This document shows positions 26,095 through 37,773 of a DNA stretch of 64,000 bases, one piece after another (within the stretch, counting starts at the first letter, position 1; the number at the start of each line of letters is the position of its first letter). The position numbers and the translations under genes are program-made. A model generated the notes under the pieces. It ran no database searches. It worked only from the letters and a program-made list of their open reading frames with translations, and was not told the origin of the DNA. Source of the stretch: Aristolochia californica (lineage: Eukaryota; Streptophyta; Magnoliopsida; Piperales; Aristolochiaceae); the NCBI GenBank assembly GCA_029961685.1, contig JARWKL010000012.1:4937807-5001806 (forward strand). Direction: 5' to 3'.

Positions 26095-26768
26095 AAATTC
26101 CAAGCTATTACGGTTGAACTAGTGGAATTTCCCAAACTTGGATAACGAAACTTTTGTGTTCATTTGTGGTGTGAGAATAAATTTTCTCCACTTACATTTG
26201 TTATTGTTTTAAATTTCTTCCATACATAAACTCTAAAATTTTGATTTTGTTGTGATCTATTTGCCTTTATTTGTTTACTGGATGAAGGGAGAGCGAAAAC
26301 TCAAAGTTTTGAATTAAGAAAAAAGTGTACATCTAAAATGAAGATGCTCAATGCAAAAATGTAGAGAGAGATATTTCCAAAGAGTGTCTGCAACTTTTAG
26401 GGATTGTAAGCTCTTTTTTGGTTTTATATCTCAGGTTTTACAATCATCGGGAAAAGGGGGAGGTGGGGGATTTTTAACTGAGTGTTGAGTCCCAATCCAT
26501 AAGTCATTTCTTAAAAAAATATAGCCCGTTACGCATGATAAATCACTTTACAAATATCTATCATTGTTAGGTCAGCTTTTTGCAACCGGCTAAAATAATG
26601 GCTTGTTTGACATGGGTAAATATCCCACCGCACGTTCACTTGAAAATTTAATGAGCGTTTGTTATTCTTTTTAAAAGCTTTTGATCCATAGGTCATTTGC
26701 TTCTCTAACATGTTTCAAGCATGCATATCTATTTTTAAAAGACATGTAGAAGAAATCTCTTTCTTGTA
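26095..26768. repeat. Monomer 40, class C / class A hybrid at the right edge of domain II
   Basis: The left part has GATAACGAAAC, as in class C units 15 and 38. The right part has GACATGGG and CTTTTGATCC, close to the TTTTTGATCC of monomers 14 and 85. The changeover falls at about 26,400-26,600. The next monomer (41, reading GAAGCAATTAGGGTTCAACTAGAGG in two pieces at 26,774) matches monomer 86, which follows 85 on the right. Confidence 0.7.
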
Positions 26769-27124
26769 AAATTCGAAGCAATTAGGGTTCAACTAGAGGA
26801 ATTTCCCAAACTTGGTTAACAAAATTTTTTTGTTCATTTGTGCTATGTGAATAAATTTTATTTACTTACTTTTGTTATTGTTTTAAATTTTTTCCATACA
26901 TAAACTCTAAAATTTTTATTTTTTTGTGATATATTTGCCATTTTTTTTGTTAACGGGAAGAAGGGAGAGGGAAAACTCAAATTTTTGAGTTAAGAAAAAA
27001 GTGTACATCTAAAATGGAGATTCACAATGCACAAATGTAAAGAGAAATAATTCCAAAGAGTGTCTGTAATTTTTAGGGATTGTAAGCTCATTTTAATTTT
27101 TATATCTCAAGTTTTGCAATCGTC

Positions 27125-27145
27125 GGGAAAAGGGGGAGGCGGGGG
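27125..27145 (+). other. G-rich box of the monomer (typical copy), possible G-quadruplex
   Basis: The 21-base motif is GGG, AAAA, GGGGG, AGGC, GGGGG. It recurs at nearly every monomer (for example 36,164-36,184), with A or T changes in places (GGTGGGGG, GGTAAAAGGGG). Three runs of three or more G plus a GG pair could form an imperfect or two-layer quadruplex on the plus strand, or an intermolecular one between monomers. The rest of the monomer is very AT-rich, which makes this box stand out. Folding is inference. Confidence 0.6.
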
Positions 27146-28114
27146 ATTTTTAACTGAGTGTTGACTCCCAATCCATAAGTCATTTTTTACAAAAATATTG
27201 CCCGTGACGCATGATAAATCACTTTGTAATCTGCTATGACTGTTAGGTTAGCTTTTTGCAAACATGCAAAATAATGGCGTGTTTGACTCGGGTAAATATC
27301 CCACCGCACGTTCACTTGAGAATTTAATGAGCGTTTGTTATTCCCTTTAAAAGCTTTGGATCCATAGGTCATTTGCATATTTAACATGTTTCAAGCATGC
27401 ATATCCATTTTTAAAACACGTGTAGAAGAAATCTCTTTCTTGTAAAATTCCAAGGTATTAGGGGTGAACTAGAGGAATTTCCAAAACTTGGATAACAAAA
27501 TATTTGTGTTGATTACTGGTGTGTGAATAAATTTTCTTTACTTACATTTTTTATTGTGTTCAATGTTTTCCATCCATAAACTCTAAAATTTTCATTTTGT
27601 TGTGATATATTTGCCTTTTTTTTGTTTACGGGATGAAGGGTGAGGGAAAACTCAAATTTTTGAGTTAAGAAAAAAGTGTACTTCTAAAATGGAGATTCAC
27701 AATGCCCAAATGTGGAGAGAATTCCAAAGAGAGTCTGTAGTTTTTAAGGATTGTAATCTCTTTTAATTTTAATATCTCAGTTTTTGCAATCGTCGGGAAA
27801 AGGGGGAGGCGGGGGATTTTTTACTGAGTGTTGACTCCGAATCCATAAGTCATTTCTTACAAAAATATAGCCCGTGATGCGTGATAAATCACTTTACAAT
27901 CATCTATGATTGGTAGGTCAGCTTTTTGCAAATATGCAAAATAATGGCTTGATTGACTCGGGTAAATATCCCACCGCACGTTCACTTGAGAATTTAATGA
28001 GCGTTTGTTATCCTCTTTAAAAGCTTTCGATCCATAGGTCATTTGCATCTTTAACATATTTCAGGCATGCATATCCATTTTTAAAACACGTGTAGAAGAA
28101 ATCTCTTTCTTGTA

Positions 28115-28600
28115 AAATTCCAAGCTATTAGGGTTGAACTAGTGGAATTTCCGAAACTTGGATAACAAAATATTTGTGTTCATTACTGGTGTGTGAATAA
28201 ATTTTCTTCACTCACATTTGTTATTGTTTTAAATTTTTTCCATACATAAACTCGTAAGTTTTCATTTTTTTGTGATCGTCGGGAAAAGGGGGAGGTGGGG
28301 GATTTTTAACTGAGTGTTGACTCCCAAACCATAAGTCATTTCTTAAAAAAATATTGCCTGTTACACATGATAAATCACATTACAATTATCTATGATTGTT
28401 AGGTCAGCTTTTTGCAAACGAGCAAAATAATGGCTTGTTTGACACTGGTAAATATCTTACCGCACGTTCACTTGAGAAATTAACGAGCGTTTGTTATTCT
28501 CTATAAAAGCTTAGGATTCATAGGTCATTTGCATCTCTAACAAGTTTCAAGCTTGCATATCCATTTTTCAAACAGATGTAGAAGAAATCTCTTTCTTGTA
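28115..28600. repeat. Monomer 43, ~187-bp internal deletion, 486 bp
   Basis: At 28,275-28,278 TTTTTTTGTGATC passes directly into GTCGGGAAAAGGG. Everything from the poly-T tract to the G-rich box is gone. The join shares ATC with both parents (GTGATCTATTTG and GCAATCGTCGGG). The matching units 62 and 89 are undeleted. Confidence 0.9.
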
Positions 28601-29035
28601 AAATTCCAAGCTATTAGGGTTGAACTAGAGGAATGTCCCAAACATGGATAACTAAAATTTTGTGTTCATTTGTGTTGTGTGAATATATTTTCTTTACTTA
28701 CATTTGTTATTGTTTTAAATTTTTTCCATACATAAACTTTAAAATTTTCATTTTGTTGTGACATATTTGCCTTTTTTTTTTACGGGATGAAGGGGGAGGG
28801 AAAACTCAAATTTCTGAGTTAAGAAAAAAGTTTACATCTAAAATGAAGATTCACAATGCAAAATAATGGCTTGTTTGACTCAGGTAAATATCCCACCGCA
28901 CGTTCACTTGAGAATTTAATGAGCATTTTTTATTCCCTTTAAAGTTATGGATCCATAGGTTATTTGCATCTTTAACATGTTTCAAGCATTCATATCCATT
29001 TTCAAAACACGTGTAGAAGAAATCTCTTTCTTGCA
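28601..29035. repeat. Monomer 44, ~238-bp internal deletion, 435 bp
   Basis: It is the shortest unit. At about 28,856-28,863, TTCACAATGCA joins AAATAATGGC. The parents would be CACAATGCACAAATG and AACATGCAAAATAATGG, so ATGCA is shared at the break. The G-rich box and both central dyads are lost. The unit lies directly next to the other large deletion, in 43; units 63 and 90 are the full-length relatives. Confidence 0.9.
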
Positions 29036-32000
29036 AAATTCCAAGCTATCAGGGTTGAACTAGTGAAATTTCCCAAACTTCGATAACCAATCTTTTGCGT
29101 TCATTTGCGGTGTGTGAATAAATTTTCTTTAGTTACATTTGTTATTTTTTAAAAAATTTTCCGTACACAAACTCTAAAATTTTTATTTTGTTCTGATCTA
29201 TTAGCCTTTTTTTGTTTACGGTATGAAGGGAGAGCGAAAACTCAAAGTTTTGATTTAAGAAAAAATTGTACATCTAAAATGGAGATACACAATGCACAAA
29301 TGTAGAGAGAGATAATTTCATAGAGTGTCTGTAAGTTTTAGGGATTGTAAGCACTTTTTAATTTTTATATCTCAGGTTTCACAATCATTGGGAAAAGGGG
29401 CAGGCAGGGGATTTTTACCTGACTGTTGACTCTTAGTCCATAACTCATTTCGTACAAAACTATAGCCTGTGACGCATGATAAATCACTTTACAATCATCT
29501 ATGATTGTTAGGTCAGCTTTTTGCAAACATGCAAAATAATGGCTTGTTTGACTCAGCTAAATATCCCACTGCACGTTCACTTGAGAATTTATTGAGCGTT
29601 TTTTATTCCCTTTAAAGTTTTGGACCCATAGGTCATTTGCATCTCTAACAAGTTTCAAGCATGCATATCCATTTTTAAAACACGTGTAGAAGAAATCTCT
29701 TTCTTGTAAAATTCCAAGCTATAAGGGTTGAACTAGAGGAATTTCCCAAACTTGGATAACAAAACTTTTGTGTTCATTTGTGCTATGTGAATAAATTTTC
29801 TTTACTTACTTTTTTTATTTTTTAAAATTTTTTCCACACATAATCTCCAAAATTTTCATTTTTCTATGATCTATTTGCCTTTTTTTGTTTAACGGGATGA
29901 AGGGAGAGGGATAACTCAAAATTTTGAGTTAAGAAAAAAGTGTACATCTAAAATGGAGATTCACAATGCACAAATGTAGAGAGAAATCATTCCAAAGAGT
30001 GTCTGTAATTTTTAGGGATTGTAAGCTCTTTTTAATTTTTATATCTTAGGTTTTGCAATCGTTGGCAAAAGGGGGAGGCGGGGGATTTTTAACTGAGAGT
30101 TGACTCCCAATCAATAAGTCATTTCTTACAAAAATATAGCCTGTGACGCATGATAAATCACTTTAATATCATCTATGATTGTTAGATCAGCTTTTTGCAA
30201 ACATGCAAAATATTGGCTTGTTTTACTCGGGTAAATATCCCACCACACGTTCACTTGAAAATTTAATGAGCGTTTGTTATTCTCTCTAAAAGCTTTGGAT
30301 CCATAGGTCAGTTGCATCTTTAACAAGTTTCAAGCATGCATATCCATTCTTAAAACTCGTGTAGAAGAAATCTCTTTCTTGTAAAATTCCAAGCTATTAG
30401 GGTTGAACTAGTGGAATTTCCCAAACTTGGATAACAATACTTTTGTGTTCATTTTTGGTGAGTGAATAAATTTTCTTTACTTACATTTGTTATTGTTTTA
30501 AATTTTTTCCTTACATAAACTCTAAAATTTTTATTTTGTTGTGATATATTTGCCTTTTTTTGCTTACGAGATGAAGGGAGAGCGAAAACTCAATGTTTTG
30601 ATTTAGGAAAAAAGTGTACATCTAAAATGGAGATGCACAATGCACAAATGTAGAGAGAGATAATTCCAAAGAGAGTCTGTAATTTTTAGAGATTGTAAGC
30701 TCTTTTTAGTTTTTATATCTCAGGTTTTGCAATCGTCGTGAAAAGGGGGAGGTGGGGGATTTTTAACTGAGTGTTGACTCCCAGTCCATAAGTCAATTCT
30801 TACAAAAAATATAGCCCGTTACGCATGATAAATCACTTTACAATTATCTATGATTGTTAGATCAACTTTTTGCAAACAGGAAAAATAATGGCTTCTTTGA
30901 CACGGGTAAATATCCCACCACACGTTCATTTGAGAAGTTAATGAGCGTTTCTTATTCTCTTTAAAAGCTTTGGATCCATATGTCATTTGCATCTTTGACA
31001 TGTTTCAAGCATGCATATCCATTCTTAAAACACGTGAAGAAGATATCTCTTTCTTGTAAAATTCCAAGCTATAAGGGTTGAACTAGTGGAATTTCCCAAA
31101 CTTGGATAACAAAAATTTTGTTCTCATTTGTGGTGTGTGAATAAATTTTCTTTACTTACATTTGTTATTTTTTTAAATTTCTTCTATACTTAAACTCTAA
31201 AATTTTCATTTTGTAGTGATTTATTTGCCTCTTTTTTTTTTACGTGATGAAGGGAGAGGGAAAACTCAAATTTTCGAGTTAAGAAAAAATTGTACATCTA
31301 AAATGGAGATTCACAATGCACAAATGTATAGAGAAATAATTCCAAAGAGTGTCTGTAATTTTTAGTGATTGTAAGCTCTTTTTAATTTTTATATCTCAGG
31401 TTTTGCATTCGTCGGGAAAAGGGGGAGACGGGGGATTTTTCACTGAGTGTTCACCCCCAATCCATAAGTTATTTCTTAAAAAAATATAGCCCGTGACGCA
31501 TGATAAATCACTTTACAATCATCTATGATTGTTAGGTCAGCTTTTTGCAAACATGCAAAACAATGGCTTGTTTGACTTGGGTAAATATCCCACTGCACGT
31601 TCACTTGAGAATTTAATGAGCATTTTTTATTCTCTTTAAAGGCTTTGGATACATAGGTCATTTGCATCTTTAACATGTTTCAAGCAAACATATCCATTTT
31701 TAAAACACGTGTAGAAAAAATCTCTTTCTTGTAAAATTCCTAGCTATTAGGGTTGAACTAGTGGAATTTCCCAAACTTGGATAACTAAACTTTTGTGTTC
31801 ATTTGTGGTGTGTGAATAAATTTTATTTTCTTACATTTTTTATTGTTTTAAATTTTTTCTATACATAAACTCTAAAATTTTCATTTTGTTATGATCGATT
31901 AGCCTTTTTTTTGTTTACGGGATGAAGGGAGAGCGAAAACTCAAAGTTTTGATTTAAGAAAAAAGTGTACATCTAAAATGGAGATGCACAATGCACAAAT

Positions 32001-33088
32001 GTAGAGAGAGATAATTCCTAAGAGTGTCTGTAATTTTTAGAGATTGTAAGCTCTTTTTAGTTTTTATATCTCAGGTTTTGCAACCGTCATGAAAAAGGGG
32101 GAGGTGGGGGATTTTTAACTAAGTGTTGACTCCCAATCCATAAGTCATTTCTTACAAAAATATTGCCCGTTATGCATGAGAAATCACTTGACAATTATCT
32201 ACGATTGATAGGTCAGCTTTTGGCAAACGGGCAAAATAATGGCTTGTTGGACACAAGTAAATATCCCACCGCACGTTCACTAGAGAATTTAATGAGCGTT
32301 TGTTGTTCTCTTTAAAAGCTTTGGATACATACGTCATTTGCATCTCTAACATGTTTCAAACATGCATATCCATTTTTAAAACACGTGTAGAAGAAATCTC
32401 TTTCTTGTAAAATTCCAAGCTATTAGGGTTGAACTACAGGAATTTCCCAAACTTGGATAACAAAATTTTTTTGTTCATTTGTGATGTGTGAATAAATTTT
32501 CTTTACTTACATTTGTTGTTGTTTAAAATTTTTTCCATAAATAAACTCAAAATTTTCATTTTGTTGTGATATATTTGCCTTTTTTTTTTTTTTTTACGGA
32601 ATGAAGTGTGAGGGAAAACTCAAATTTTTGACTTAAGAAAAAAGTGTACATCTAAAATGGAGATTCACAATTCACAAATTTAGAGAGAAATATTTCCAAA
32701 GAGTGTATGTAATTTTTTGGGATTTTAAGCTCTTTTTAATTTTTATTTCTTAGGTTTTGCAATCGTCGGTAAAAGGGGGAGGCGGGGGATTTTTAACTGA
32801 GTGTTGAATCCTAATCCATAAGTAATTTCTTACTAAAAAAATTGCCCGTGGCGCATGATAAATTACTTTACAATCATCTATGATTGTTAGGTCTGCTTTT
32901 TGCAAACATAGAAAATAATGGCTTGTTTGACTCGGGTAAATATCCCACCACACGTTCACTTGAGAATTTAATGAGCGTTTGATATTCTCTTTAAAAGATT
33001 TGGATCCATAGGTCATTAGCATCTATAAGATGTTTCAAGTATGCATATCCATTTTTAAAACACGTGTAGAAGAAATCTCTTTCTTTTC

Positions 33089-34416
33089 AAATTCTAAGCT
33101 ATTAGGGTTGAACTAGTGGAAATTCCCAAACTTGGATAACAAAACTTTTTTGTTCATTCGTGGTGAGTGAATAAATTTTCTTTACTTACATTTTTTATTA
33201 TTTTAAATTTTTTCTATACATAAACTCTAAAATTTTAATTTTGTTGTGATCTATTTGCATTTTTTTTTACGGGATGAAGGGAGAGCGAAAAGTCAAAGTT
33301 TTGGTTTAAGAAAAAAGCGTACATCTAAAATGGAGATGCACAATGCACAAATGTAGAGAGAGATAATTCCAAAGAGAGTCTGTAATTTTTAGGGATTGTA
33401 AGCTCTTATTAGTTTTTATATCTCAGGTTTTGCAATCGTCGGGAAACGAGGGAGGCGGTGGATTTTTAACCTAGTGTTGACTCCCAATCCTTAAGTCATT
33501 TCATACAAAAATATAGCCCGTTACGCATGATAAATCACTTTATAATTTTCTATGATTGTTAGGTCAGGTTTTTGCAAGCGGGCAAAATAATGGCTTCTTT
33601 GACACTGGTAATTATCCCACTGCACGATCACTTGAGAATTTAATGATCGTTTGATATTCTCTTTAAAAGCTTTGGATCCATAGGTCATTTGAATCTCTAA
33701 CATGTTTCAAGCATGCATATCCATTTTTAAAACACGTGTTGAAGAAATCTCTTTCTTGTAAAATTCAAAGCTATTAGGGTTGAACTAGTGGAATTTTCCA
33801 AACATGGATAACAAAAATTTTGTGTTCATTTATGCTGTGTGAATAAATTTAATTTACTTACATTTGTTATTGTTTTAGTTTTTTTTCATGCACAAACTCT
33901 AAAATTTTCATTTTGATGTGATCTATTTGAATTTTTTTGTTTAATGGATGAAGGGAGAGCGAAAACTTAAAGTTTTGATTTAAGAAAAAAGTGTATAATG
34001 CACAAATGTAGAGAGAGATAATTCCAAAGATTGTCTGTAATTTTTAGGGATTGTAAGTACTTTTTAGTTTTTATATCTCAGGTTTTGCAATCGAGGGGAA
34101 AAGGGGATGGCAGGGGATTTTTAACTGAGTGTTGACTCTCAATCCATAAGTCATTTCTTATAAAAATATAACCAGTTATGCATTGACAAATTACTTTACA
34201 ATTATCTATGATTATTAGGTCAACTTTTTGTAAACGGGCAAAATAATGGCTTGTTTGACACGGGTAAATATCCCACCGCACATTCACTTGAGAATTTAAT
34301 GAGCGTTTGTTATTCTCTTTAAAAGCTTTGGATCCATAGGTCATTTACATCTCTAACATGTGTCAAGCATGTATATCCATTTTTAAAACACATGTAGAAG
34401 AAATCTCTTTCTTGAA
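33089..34416. repeat. Two-monomer block 51-52, copied at 58-59
   Basis: Monomer 51 shares with 58 the variants GGAAATTCCC, ATTTTAATTTTG, CTTATTAGT, CATTTCATAC and AATGATCGTTTGATATTC. Monomer 52 shares with 59 the CACAAACTCT variant and TTTGTTTAAT. The offset is about 4.69 kb, seven monomers. Monomer 52 (656 bp) also lost about 18 bp at 33,996, which removes the CATCTAAAATGGAGATG stretch after GTGTA. Confidence 0.8.
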
Positions 34417-35087
34417 AAATTCCAAGCTATTAGGGTTGAACTAGTGGAATTTCCCAAACTTGGAAAACAAAAATTTTGTGTTAATTTGTGCTGTGTGAAT
34501 AAATTTTCTTTACTTAAATTTGTTATTGTTTTAAATTTTTTCCATACATAAACTCAAAATTTTTAATTTTGTTGTGATCTATTTGCCTTTTTTAGTTAAC
34601 TGGATGAGGGAGACCGTAAGTCAAAGTTTTGATTTAAAAAAAAGGTGTACATCTAAAATGGAGATGCACAATGCACAAATGTAGAGAGAGATAATTCCAA
34701 AGAGTGTCAGTAATTTTCAGGGATTGTAAGCTCTTTGAAGTTTTTATATCACAGGTTTTGCAATCGTCGGGAAAAGGGGGAGGCAGGGGATTTTTAACTG
34801 AGTGTTGACTCCCAATCGATAAGTCATTTCTTAAAAAAATATAGCCCGTTACGCATGATAAATCACTTAAAATTATCTATGATTGTTAGGTCAGCTTTTC
34901 GCAAACGGGGAAAATAATGGGGGTTTTGACACGGGTAAATATACCACCGCACGTTCACATGAGAAATTAATGAGTGTTTGTTAATCTCTTTAAAAGCTTT
35001 GGATCCATAGGTAATTTTCATCTCTAACATGTTTCAAGCATGCATATCCATTTTTAAAACACGTGTAGAAGAAATCTCTTTCATGGA

Positions 35088-35810
35088 GAATTCCAAGCTA
35101 TTAGGGTTGAACTATTGGAATTTCCCAAACTTGGATAACAAAAATTTTGTGTTTATTTGTGCTGTGTGAATAAATTTTCTTTACTTACATTTGTTATTAT
35201 TTTAAATTTTTTCCATACATAAACTCTAATATTTTCATTTTGTTGTGATATATTTGCCTTTTTTTTGTTAACGGGATGAAGGGAGAGGAAAAAATCAAAT
35301 TTTTGAGTTAAGAAAAAAGTGTACATCTAAAATGGAGATTCACAATGCACAAATGTAGAGAGAAATAATTCCGAAGAGTGTCTATAATTTTTAGGGATTG
35401 AAAGCTCTTTTCAATTTTTATATCTCAGGTTTTGCAATTGTGGGGAAAAGAGGGAGGAGTGGGATTTTTAACTGAGTATTGACTCCCAAACCATAAGTTA
35501 TTTCTTACAAAAATATTGCCCATTACACATGATAAATAAATTTACAATTATGTATGATTGTTAGGTCAGCTTTTTGCAAACGGGCAAAATTACAATTATC
35601 TATGATTGTTAGGTCAACTTTTTGCAAACGGGCAAAATAATTGCTTCTTTGACACGGGCAAATATCCAACCGCACGTTCACTTGAGAAGTTAATGTGCGT
35701 TTGTTGTTCTCTTTAAAAGCTTTGAATCCATAGGTCATTTGCATCTTTGACATGTTTCAAGCATGCATATCCATTTTTAAAACATGTGTAGAAGAAATCT
35801 CTTTCTTGTA
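35088..35810. repeat. Monomer 54, longest unit (723 bp)
   Basis: The extra length is a 48-bp internal tandem duplication at 35,543-35,638. The rest is an ordinary A-type unit with a left end reading AACTATTGG. Confidence 0.85.
35543..35638. repeat. 48-bp tandem duplication inside monomer 54
   Basis: The segment from TACAATTATG to GGGCAAAAT (35,543-35,590) is followed at once by a second copy (35,591-35,638). It doubles both central dyads: the CAATTAT...ATGATTG arm pair and TTTTGC...GCAAAA. The two copies differ at about two sites (TATGTATG against TATCTATG, GTCAGC against GTCAAC), so it is not brand new or it arose between different units. Confidence 0.9.
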
Positions 35811-36265
35811 AAATTCCAAGCTATAAGGGTTGAACTAGTGGAATTTCCCAACCTTGGATAACAAAAATTTTGTGCTCATTTGTGATGTGTGAATAAATTT
35901 TCTTTACCTAAATTCGTTATTTTTTTGAATTTCTTCTAAACATAAACTCTAAAATTTTCATTTTGTTGTGATATATTTGCCTTTTTTTTTTACATGATGA
36001 AGGGAAAGGGAAAACTCAAATTTTCGAGTTAAGAAAAAAGTGTACATCTAAAATGGAGATTCATAATGCACAAATGTATAGAGAAATAATTCCAAAGAGT
36101 GTCTATAATTTTTAGGGATTTTAAGCTCTTTTTAATTTTTATATATCAGGTTTTGGAATCGTCGGGAAAAGGGGGAGGCGGGGGATTTTTAACTTAGTGT
36201 TGACTCCCAGTCCATAAGTCATTTCTTACAAAAATATAGCCTGTGACGCTTGATAAATCACTTTA

Positions 36266-36281
36266 CAATCATCTATGATTG
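36266..36281. other. Central inverted repeat CAATCAT-CT-ATGATTG (typical copy)
   Basis: The arms are a perfect 7 bp with a 2-base spacer. Class B and C monomers carry this form. Class A reads CAATTAT in the left arm (one mismatch). Monomer 25 has CAATCATCGATGATTG at 16,517-16,532, a perfect 16-bp palindrome. It could be a protein-binding dyad, or simply chance preserved by recent shared ancestry. Confidence 0.7.
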
Positions 36282-37149
36282 TTAGGTTAGCTTTTTGCAA
36301 ACATGTAAAATAATGGCTTGTTTGACTCGGGTAAATATCCCACTGCACGTTCACTTGAGAATTTAATGAGCATTTGTTATTCTCTTTAAAAGCATTGGAT
36401 CCATAGGTCATTTGCATCTTTAACATGTTTCAAGCTAGCATATCCAATTTTAAAACACGTGTAGAAGAAATCTCTTTCTTGTAAAATTTCAAGCTATTAG
36501 GGTTGAACTAGTGGAATTTCCGAAACTTGGATAACAAAACTTTTGTGTTCATTTACGGTGTGTGAATAAATTTTCTTTACTTACATTTGTTATTGTTTCA
36601 AATTTTTTCAGCACATAAACTCTAAAATTTTGTTTTATCTACTAGCCTTTTTTTGTTTACGGGATGAAGGGAGAGCGAAAACTCAAACTTTTAATTTAAG
36701 AAAAAAGTGTACATCTAAAATGGAGATGCACAATGTACAAATGTAGAGAGAGATAATTCCAAAGTGTGTTTGTAATTTTTAGAGATTGTAAGCTCTTTTT
36801 AGTTTTTATATCTCAGGTTTTGCAATCGTCGAGAAAAGGGGGAGGTGTGGGATTTTTAACTAAGTGTTGACTCCCAATCCATAAGTCATATCTTACAAAA
36901 ATAATGGTCTTTATGCATGACAAATCACTTTACAATTATCTATGATTGTTAGGTCAGCTTTTTGCAAATGGGCAAAATAATGGCTTGTTTGACACGGGTA
37001 AATATCCCACTGAACGTTCACTTGAGAATTTAATGAGCATTTGTTGTTGTCTTTAAAATCTATGGATCCATATGTCATTTGCATCTCTAACATGTTTCAA
37101 GCATGCATATCCTTTTTAAAACACGTGTAGAAGAAATCTCTTTCTTGTA

Positions 37150-37773
37150 AAATTCCAAGCTATTAGGGTTGAACTACAGGAATTTCCCCAACTTGGATTA
37201 CATTTGTTATTGGTTAAAAATTTTTCCATTCATAAACTCCAAAATTTTCATTTTTTAGTGATATATTTGCCTTTTTTTTTTACGGGATGATGGGAGAGGG
37301 AAAACTCAAATTTTTGAGTTAAGAAAAAAGTGTACATCTGAAATTGAGATTCACAATTCATAAATGTAGAGAGAAATAATTCCAAAGAGTGTCTGTAATT
37401 TTTTGGGATTTTAAGCTCTTTTTAATTTTTATATCTTAGGTTTTGCAATCGTCGGGAAAAGGGGGAGACGGGGGATTTTTAACTGAGTGTGGACTCCAAA
37501 TCCATAAGTAATTTCTTAAAAAAAAATAGCCCATGACGCATGATAAATCACTTTACAATCATCTATGATTGTTAGGTCAGCTTTTTGCAAACATGCAAAA
37601 TATTGGCTTGTTTGACTCGGGTAAATATCCCACCGCACGTTCACTTGAGAATTTAATGAGCGTTTGTTATTCTTTTTAAAAGCTTTGGATCCAAAGGTCA
37701 TTTGCATCTTTAAGATGTTTCAAGTATGCATATCCAATTTTAAAACACATGTAGAAGAAATCTCTTTCTTGTA
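37150..37773. repeat. Monomer 57, ~50-bp deletion, 624 bp
   Basis: At about 37,198, AACTTGGAT joins TACATTTGTTATTG, with loss of the ACAAAA-N-TTTTGT dyad and the GTGTGAATAAATTTTC stretch. Units 6 and 50, which share its AACTACAGG left end, are complete. Confidence 0.85.

Larger units (their letters stand above)
9422..26768. repeat. Array domain II: monomers 15-40, class C block
   Basis: Monomer starts: 9422, 10096, 10755, 11351, 12024, 12699, 13371, 14044, 14717, 15393, 16062, 16735, 17407, 18077, 18750, 19424, 20099, 20771, 21411, 22087, 22762, 23437, 24110, 24726, 25402, 26095. These units combine CAATCATC with AACGGGC (or close derivatives) and GACTCGGG, a combination that is rare elsewhere in the window. 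Many also read ACTCTTAAATT or AACGCTAAA in the AT block. The class ends inside monomer 40, whose left part is class C (GATAACGAAAC) and whose right part is class A (GACATGGG, CTTTTGATCC). This domain holds the three poly-G tracts and several private block duplications. Confidence 0.85.

Noticed and set aside
30397..30404. TTAGGGTT in each monomer as a telomere repeat
   Set aside because: It occurs singly once per 673 bp, never in tandem, and is often mutated to ATAAGGG. It is not telomeric sequence.
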